This document shows, in pieces, positions 58,540 through 64,000 of a DNA stretch of 64,000 nucleotides. This DNA comes from Reticulitermes speratus (lineage: Eukaryota; Arthropoda; Insecta; Blattodea; Rhinotermitidae): assembly GCA_021186555.1 (NCBI GenBank), contig JAJKFL010000006.1, forward strand, positions 46,262,138 to 46,326,137, in the 5' to 3' direction. The position numbers and the translations under genes were made by a program. The notes under the pieces were generated by a model. The model had not been told where the DNA came from. It ran no database searches and saw nothing but the letters and a program-made list of their open reading frames with translations. Position 1 is the first letter of the stretch. Every line of letters begins with the position of its first letter.

Positions 58540-59030
58540 CCTCGCGTGTAAAGTTCAACACGATTGCAATATTGTTAATAAGAGTGTTCTGGTGCTAAGT
58601 TCAGTACTGACAAGATGTTAAGGTGCAGATAGTCTCGTAAGTTTGCGAACGTTCAAGTGCGGGTCCCGGGTACAGACGTAGTCAGGGTCCAGGAGATAAG
58701 GCAGTGGGGGGGGTACACTCTGCTGCCAAGATTAGAATGTTAAGCTTAACATAATTATTAGTTGTATTAAGTTATAGAATGCCGGGATCAAGCATGTGGT
58801 GGCACAATTGTTCGTCCAAGAGTTATGCTGAGGTAACATTCCTCCTGGCGGATACGAACTCGACGCTGGTCCCCCCATAAAGTTCCGGTACCGGTAGCGG
58901 CGGGGGCGACCCACATAGCGGTTGAGAGTACTATCCCCTGGCTCTTACTTTAAGACTACTTACTAGCTATTCTCATAAGATTAAGCTAGATTAAATAAAT
59001 TGATAAATTTGGTGGATAGGTATTATAGCT
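58540..59030. other. Non-repeat segment within the 36-bp array
   Basis: About 490 bp unlike the array or any other repeat in the window. It contains GTTCCGGTACCGGTAGCGGC (58880-58899) and a G8 run near 58710. A 60-codon minus frame is not convincing. Origin unknown: an insertion, a misjoin or a foreign fragment. Confidence 0.6.
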
Positions 59031-62000
59031 GTGCATACAAGAAGTTCTGCTGACGCTGTGATCAGAGTCACTATGCCTGACGTGTGCATCAGTCTATGAC
59101 TGAGCGTGTGACTACAGAAGGTCATAGCTGAGCCTGTGCACTACAAGAGTCACGACTAGCTGTGCACTACAGAGTCACTATGACTGAGCGCTGTGCTACA
59201 AATGCACTATGATGACGCTGGCACAAATTCCTATCATAGCGCTGTGCACAAGAAGTGTCCTAGATGGCGCTGCCTACAAAGTGTCACTACACTGCGTGAC
59301 TACAGAATGCATGACTACGCGCACTACAAGGTGTCCATGCCTGCGTACTAAGAATGTCTACTAGGCTGGCCTACAGAATCACCCTGTGCACTCAAGTGTC
59401 ACATCACTGACGCGTCACTCAAGAGCCTAGCACTGAGCGTGGCACTACAGAGTGTCCATGCACTCGCTTGACTCAGATCACACTGAGCGTGTGCCTAAAT
59501 CCTATCACGCTGTCATCATCTAGACGACGCTTGCACACAGAAGGTCCATCTGCGCTTATACAAGTCCATACACGCTTGCTGAGTTCTATGATGACGCGTA
59601 CTCAAGAATTGACTGACGCTTGCATACAGAAGGCCTAAAGCGTGTGCACACAATGTAGCCGGCGTGTGACCAAAGTTCCTAGATGAGGCGTGACACAAGA
59701 CATGAGCGTGTCACTCAAGAGTTCACTATCTGAGCCTGTGCATACAAGAAATGAGCTATGAATCACTGACGGTGACTAAAGTTCACTATACGCCTGTGCA
59801 ACAAGAAGGCTATCTGAGCGTGTAACAAGGTCATGCAGCGCGTGACTCAAGAAGTTCTATGCACTGAGCGCTGTGATACAAGAGGCCTATCACGAGCGTG
59901 CACTACAAGAAGTTTGTAAAGTTATGATGAGTTGAACAAGGTCCTTGACGGCTGTACTAAGAGTCTCTGCGCTACACGATGTTGTGACCGACAAGAATAC
60001 AATACGTGTGATAAGATTCTGGCGTCACAATTTTGTGGCTGACAGATCCTTACTGAGTGTATACAGATCTCTGGCGGCATAAGAGTCTTACGCTCTACAA
60101 GTGCGCGCTGCTCAGGTAATACGTATAGTCAATTGATCAAATTACGGTGATTCATATACGCCTTCAAGTTATGCACTAGGTGTCAAGGTCTGAGGGGAGA
60201 ATTCGTCAAGTTGTAAATTAGCTCTAGCTGCACTCCAAGGCTAGCCAAGTGTACTACAGAGCTGTGCACTAAGAAGTGTCATTAGCCGAGCGCTGTGCAC
60301 TACAGAAGTGTCCTTGTGACGCGTGCACTACAAGAGTGTCATAGACAAGCGCTGTGCACTACAAAAGTGTCACTAGCACTGAGCGCTGTGACTACAGAGT
60401 GTCACTTGCTGACGCGTGTCAGAAGGTCACTTGACTAGAGCTTCTACAGAAGTGTCACTATGACTAGCCTTCACTAAAGAGTTCAATATAACGGCCTTGA
60501 CACCAGAAGTGTATATGTAGAGCCTGTGCACTACAAGATGTTATGACTGCGGGCACTACAGAAGTGTCACTATGACTGAGCGCTGTGCACTACAAGAAGT
60601 GTCACTATTACTGAGCGCTGTGCACTACAAGAAGTGTCACTATGACTGAGCGCTGTGCACTACAAGAAGTGTCACTATGCACGGCGCTGTGCACTACAAG
60701 AAGTGTCACTATGACTGAGCGCTGTGCCTACAAGGTAATGCTGGGCTTGCACTACGAGTGCACTAGTCTAGCCTGTGCCTACAGAGTCCTGACTGGCCTG
60801 CACTACAGAAGTGTCCTATGCACTGGCGCTGTGACTACAAGAAGTGTCATAGCTGAGCGCTGGCACTACAAGAAGTTCTTATGCCTGGCCTGTGAACTAC
60901 AAGTCCTATGCTAGCTGTGCACTACAAGAAGTGTCACTTACACTGAGCGCTGTGCACTACAAGAAGTGTACATGCACTGAGCGCTGTGCACTAAAGATGT
61001 CCTATGACTGAGCCTGTGCACAAGAAGTGTCTATGACTGAGCGCTGTGCACTACAAGAATGTCACTTGCACTACGGTGCACTACAAGAGTGTCACTATGC
61101 ACTGAGCGCTGTGCACTACAAGAAGTGTCTATGACTGGCGCTGTGCACTACAGAAGTGTCACTATGCCTAGCGCTGTGCACTACAAGAAGTGTCCTATGC
61201 ACTGAGCGCTGTGCACTACAAGAAGTGTCCTATGCACTGAGCGCTGTGACTACAAGAAGTGTCCTATGCACTGAGCGCTGTGCACTAAAAGAAGTGTCAC
61301 ATGCACTGAGCGCTGTGCACTACAAGAAGTGTCCCTATGCACTGAGCGCTGTGAACTACAAGAAGTGTCACTATGCACTGAGCGCTGTGCACTACAAGAA
61401 GTGTCACTATGCACTGAGCGCTGTGACTACAAGAAGTGTCACTATGCACTGAGCGCTGTGCACTACAAGAAGTGTCACTATGCACTGAGCGCTGTGCACT
61501 ACAAGAAGTGTCCTATCACTGAGCGCTGTGACTACAGAAGTGTCCTAGACTGAGCGCTGTGCACTACAAGAAGTGTCACTATGCACTGAGCGCTGTGCAC
61601 TACAAGAAGTGTCCTATGCACTGAGCGCTGTGCACTACAAGAAGTGTCCTATGCACTGAGCGCTGTGACTACAAGAAGTGTCCTATGCACTGAGCGCTGT
61701 GCACTACAAGAAGTGTCACTATGCACTAGCGCTGTGACTAGAAGTGCCTATGACTGAGCCTTGCACTACCAAGAAGTGTCACTATGCACTGAGCGCTGTG
61801 CACTACAAGAAGTGTCACTAGCACTGAGCGCTGTGCACTACAAGAAGTGTCACTATGCACTAGCGCTGTGCACTACAAGAAGTGTCCTATGCACTGAGCG
61901 CTGTGACTACAAGAAGTGTCCTATGCACTGAGCGCTGTGCACTACAAGAAGTGTCACTATGACTGGACGCGGCACTACAGAGTGTCACTATGCACTGAGC

Positions 62001-64000
62001 GCTGTGCACTACAAGAAGTGTCCTATGCACTGAGCGCTGTGCACTACAAGAAGTGTCACTATGTACTGAGCGCTGTGCACTACAAGAAGTGTCACTATGT
62101 ACTGAGCGCTGTGCACTACAAGAAGTGTACTATGTACTGAGCGCTGTGCACTACAAGAAGTGTCACTAGTACTGAGCGCTGTGCACTACAAGAAGTGTCA
62201 CTATGTACTGAGCGCTGTGCACTACAAGAAGTGTCACTATTACTGAGCGCTGTGCACTACAAGAAGGTCACTATGTACTGAGCGCTGTGCACTACAAGAA
62301 GTGTCACTATGTACTGAGCGCTGTGCACTACAAGAAGTGTCACTATGACTGAGCGCTGTGCACTACAAGAAGTGTCACTATGTTCTAGCGCTGTGCACTA
62401 CAAGAAGTGTCCCTATGACTGAGCGCTGTGCACTACAAGAAGTGTCCCTATGACTGGCGCTGTGACTACAAGAAGTGTCACTATGACTACGTGTGCACTA
62501 CAGAAGTGTCCTATGCACTGAGCGCTGTGACTACAAAAGTGTCCCTATGCATGAGCGCTGTGCACTACAAGAAGTGTCCTATCACTGAGCGCTGTGCACT
62601 ACAAGAAGTGTCATAGCACTGAGCGCTGTGCACTACAAAAGTGTCCTATGCACTGAGCGCTGTGACACAAGAAGTGTCCCTATGCACTGAGCGCTGTGCA
62701 CTACAAAAGTGTCACTATGCACTGAGCGCTGTGCACTACAAGAAGTGTCACTATGCACTGAGCGCTGTGACTACAAGAAGTTCCTAAGCACGAGCGCTGT
62801 GCACTACAAGAAGTGTCACTATGCACTGAGCGCTGTGCACTACAAGAAGTGTCCTATGCACTGAGCGCTGTGACTACAAGAAGTGTCTCTGCACTGAGCG
62901 CTGTACTACAAGAAGTGTCCCTATGCACTGAGCGCTGTGCACTAAAGAAGTGTCACTATGCACTGAGCGCTGTGACTACAAGAAGTGTCCCTATGCACTG
63001 GCGCTGTGAACTACAAGAAGTGTCACTATGCACTGAGCGCTGTGCACTACAAGAAGTGTCACTATGCACTGAGCGCTGTGAACTACAAGAAGTGTCACTA
63101 TGCACTGAGCGCTGTGCACTACAGAAGTGTCACTATGCACTGAGCGCTGTGCACTACAAGAAGTGTCTCTATGCATGAGCGCTGTGAACTACAGAAGTGT
63201 CCCTATGCACTGGCGCTGTGCACTACAAGAAGTGTCACTATACACTGAGCGCTGTGCACTACAAGAAGTGTCCTATGCACTGAGCGCTGTGACTACAAGA
63301 AGTGTCTCTATGCACTGAGCGCTGTGAACTACAAGAAGTGTCCTATGCACTAGCGCTGTGCACTACAAGAAGTGTCACTATGCACTGAGCGCTGTGCACT
63401 ACAAGAAGTGTCACTATGCACTGACGCTGTGCACTACAAGAAGTGTCACTAGCACTGACGCTGTGCACTACAAGAAGTGTCACTATGCACTGAGCGCTGT
63501 GCACTACAAGAAGTGTCACTATGCACTGGCGCTGTGCACTACAAGAAGTGTCACATGCACTAGCGCTGTGCACTACAAGAAGTGTCACTATGCACTGAGC
63601 GCTGTGCACTACAAGAAGTGTCACTATGTACTGAGCGCTGTGCACTACAAGAAGTGTCACTATGACTGAGCGCTGTGCATACAAGAATGTCACTATGTAC
63701 TGAGCGCTGTGCACTACAAGAAGTGTCACTATGTACTGAGCGCTGTGCACTACAAGAAGTGTCACATGTACTGAGCGCTGTGCACTACAAGAAGTGTACT
63801 ATGCACTGAGCGCTGTGCACTACAAGAAGTGTCACTATGCACTGAGCGCTGTGCACTACAAGAAGTGTCACTATGCACTGAGCGCTGTGCACTACAAGAA
63901 GTGTCACTATGCACTGAGCGCTGTGCACTACAAGAAGTGTCACTATGCACTGAGCGCTGTGCACTACAAGAAGTGTCACTTATGCACTGAGCGCTGTGCA

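Overview
This window is eukaryotic repeat DNA with no intact host gene that I can support. There are no operons, no bacterial spacing and no dense coding. About 60% of the bases lie in roughly 20 tandem arrays from about 16 unrelated unit families, with units of 6 to 114 bp. Between the arrays are tRNA-derived SINEs, MITE-like DNA transposons with hAT- or pogo-type ends, a 5'-truncated LINE and several fold-back elements. The LINE peptide and several decayed repeat peptides resemble repeats I recall from cockroach and termite genomes. My best guess is therefore an insect, possibly Blattodea, with low to moderate confidence and no database check.

Layout. 1-1752: 33/34-bp array. 2184-3467: 19-bp array. 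3766-4848: 23-bp array. 5093-5625: large palindromic element with a hammerhead-like motif in each arm. 5690-7373: 55-bp array. 7465-8004: two converging SINEs. 8259-10240: a second, unrelated 55-bp array with an 825-bp higher-order period. 10569-10965: hAT-type MITE with a perfect 8-bp target duplication. 11169-13790: 36-bp array. 14165-14632: two SINEs. 15302-16970: 44-bp array capped by a long perfect hairpin at each end. 17880-18037: inverted repeat with a hammerhead-like motif at its tip. 18379-20497: 35-bp array with a 910-bp higher-order period. 20641-21180: 26-bp array. 22606-23086: hAT-type MITE. 23319-24591: 49-bp array with a hairpin in each unit. 24678-26214: 46-bp array passing into a 27-bp array. 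26848-27372: hAT-type MITE. 27826-32552: two head-to-head arrays of a 114-bp repeat. 34341-37782: 21-bp array. 38437-39870: SINE, two fold-back elements and a hexamer array. The 114-bp repeat returns at 40584, 48109, 51367 and 55284, always on the plus strand and mostly between the same flanking sequences. 42631-44404: LINE 3' end whose last codons have become a 39-bp array. 45031-45447: pogo-type MITE. 45840-46243: intact SINE with a 12-bp target duplication. 49911-50613: 37-bp array. 56490-64000: 36-bp array with strong indel noise, running off the window.

Three observations matter most. First, a recurring RNA motif matches the hammerhead ribozyme core (CTGA[A/T]GA, stem II, GAAA, short palindromic stem III, GTA or GTT cleavage triplet). 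It occurs in inverted-repeat elements of three sequence families and resembles the minimal hammerheads described for Penelope-like retroelements. Second, the 114-bp satellite sits in a dispersed cassette with a conserved leader and trailer. Third, the 39-bp minisatellite grew from the last 12 codons and stop codon of a LINE reverse transcriptase.

Long open frames in the arrays are a by-product of repetition and are not annotated as genes. Inside several arrays the sequence is full of single-base deletions, while array edges are clean. Those stretches are probably poorly polished long-read consensus.
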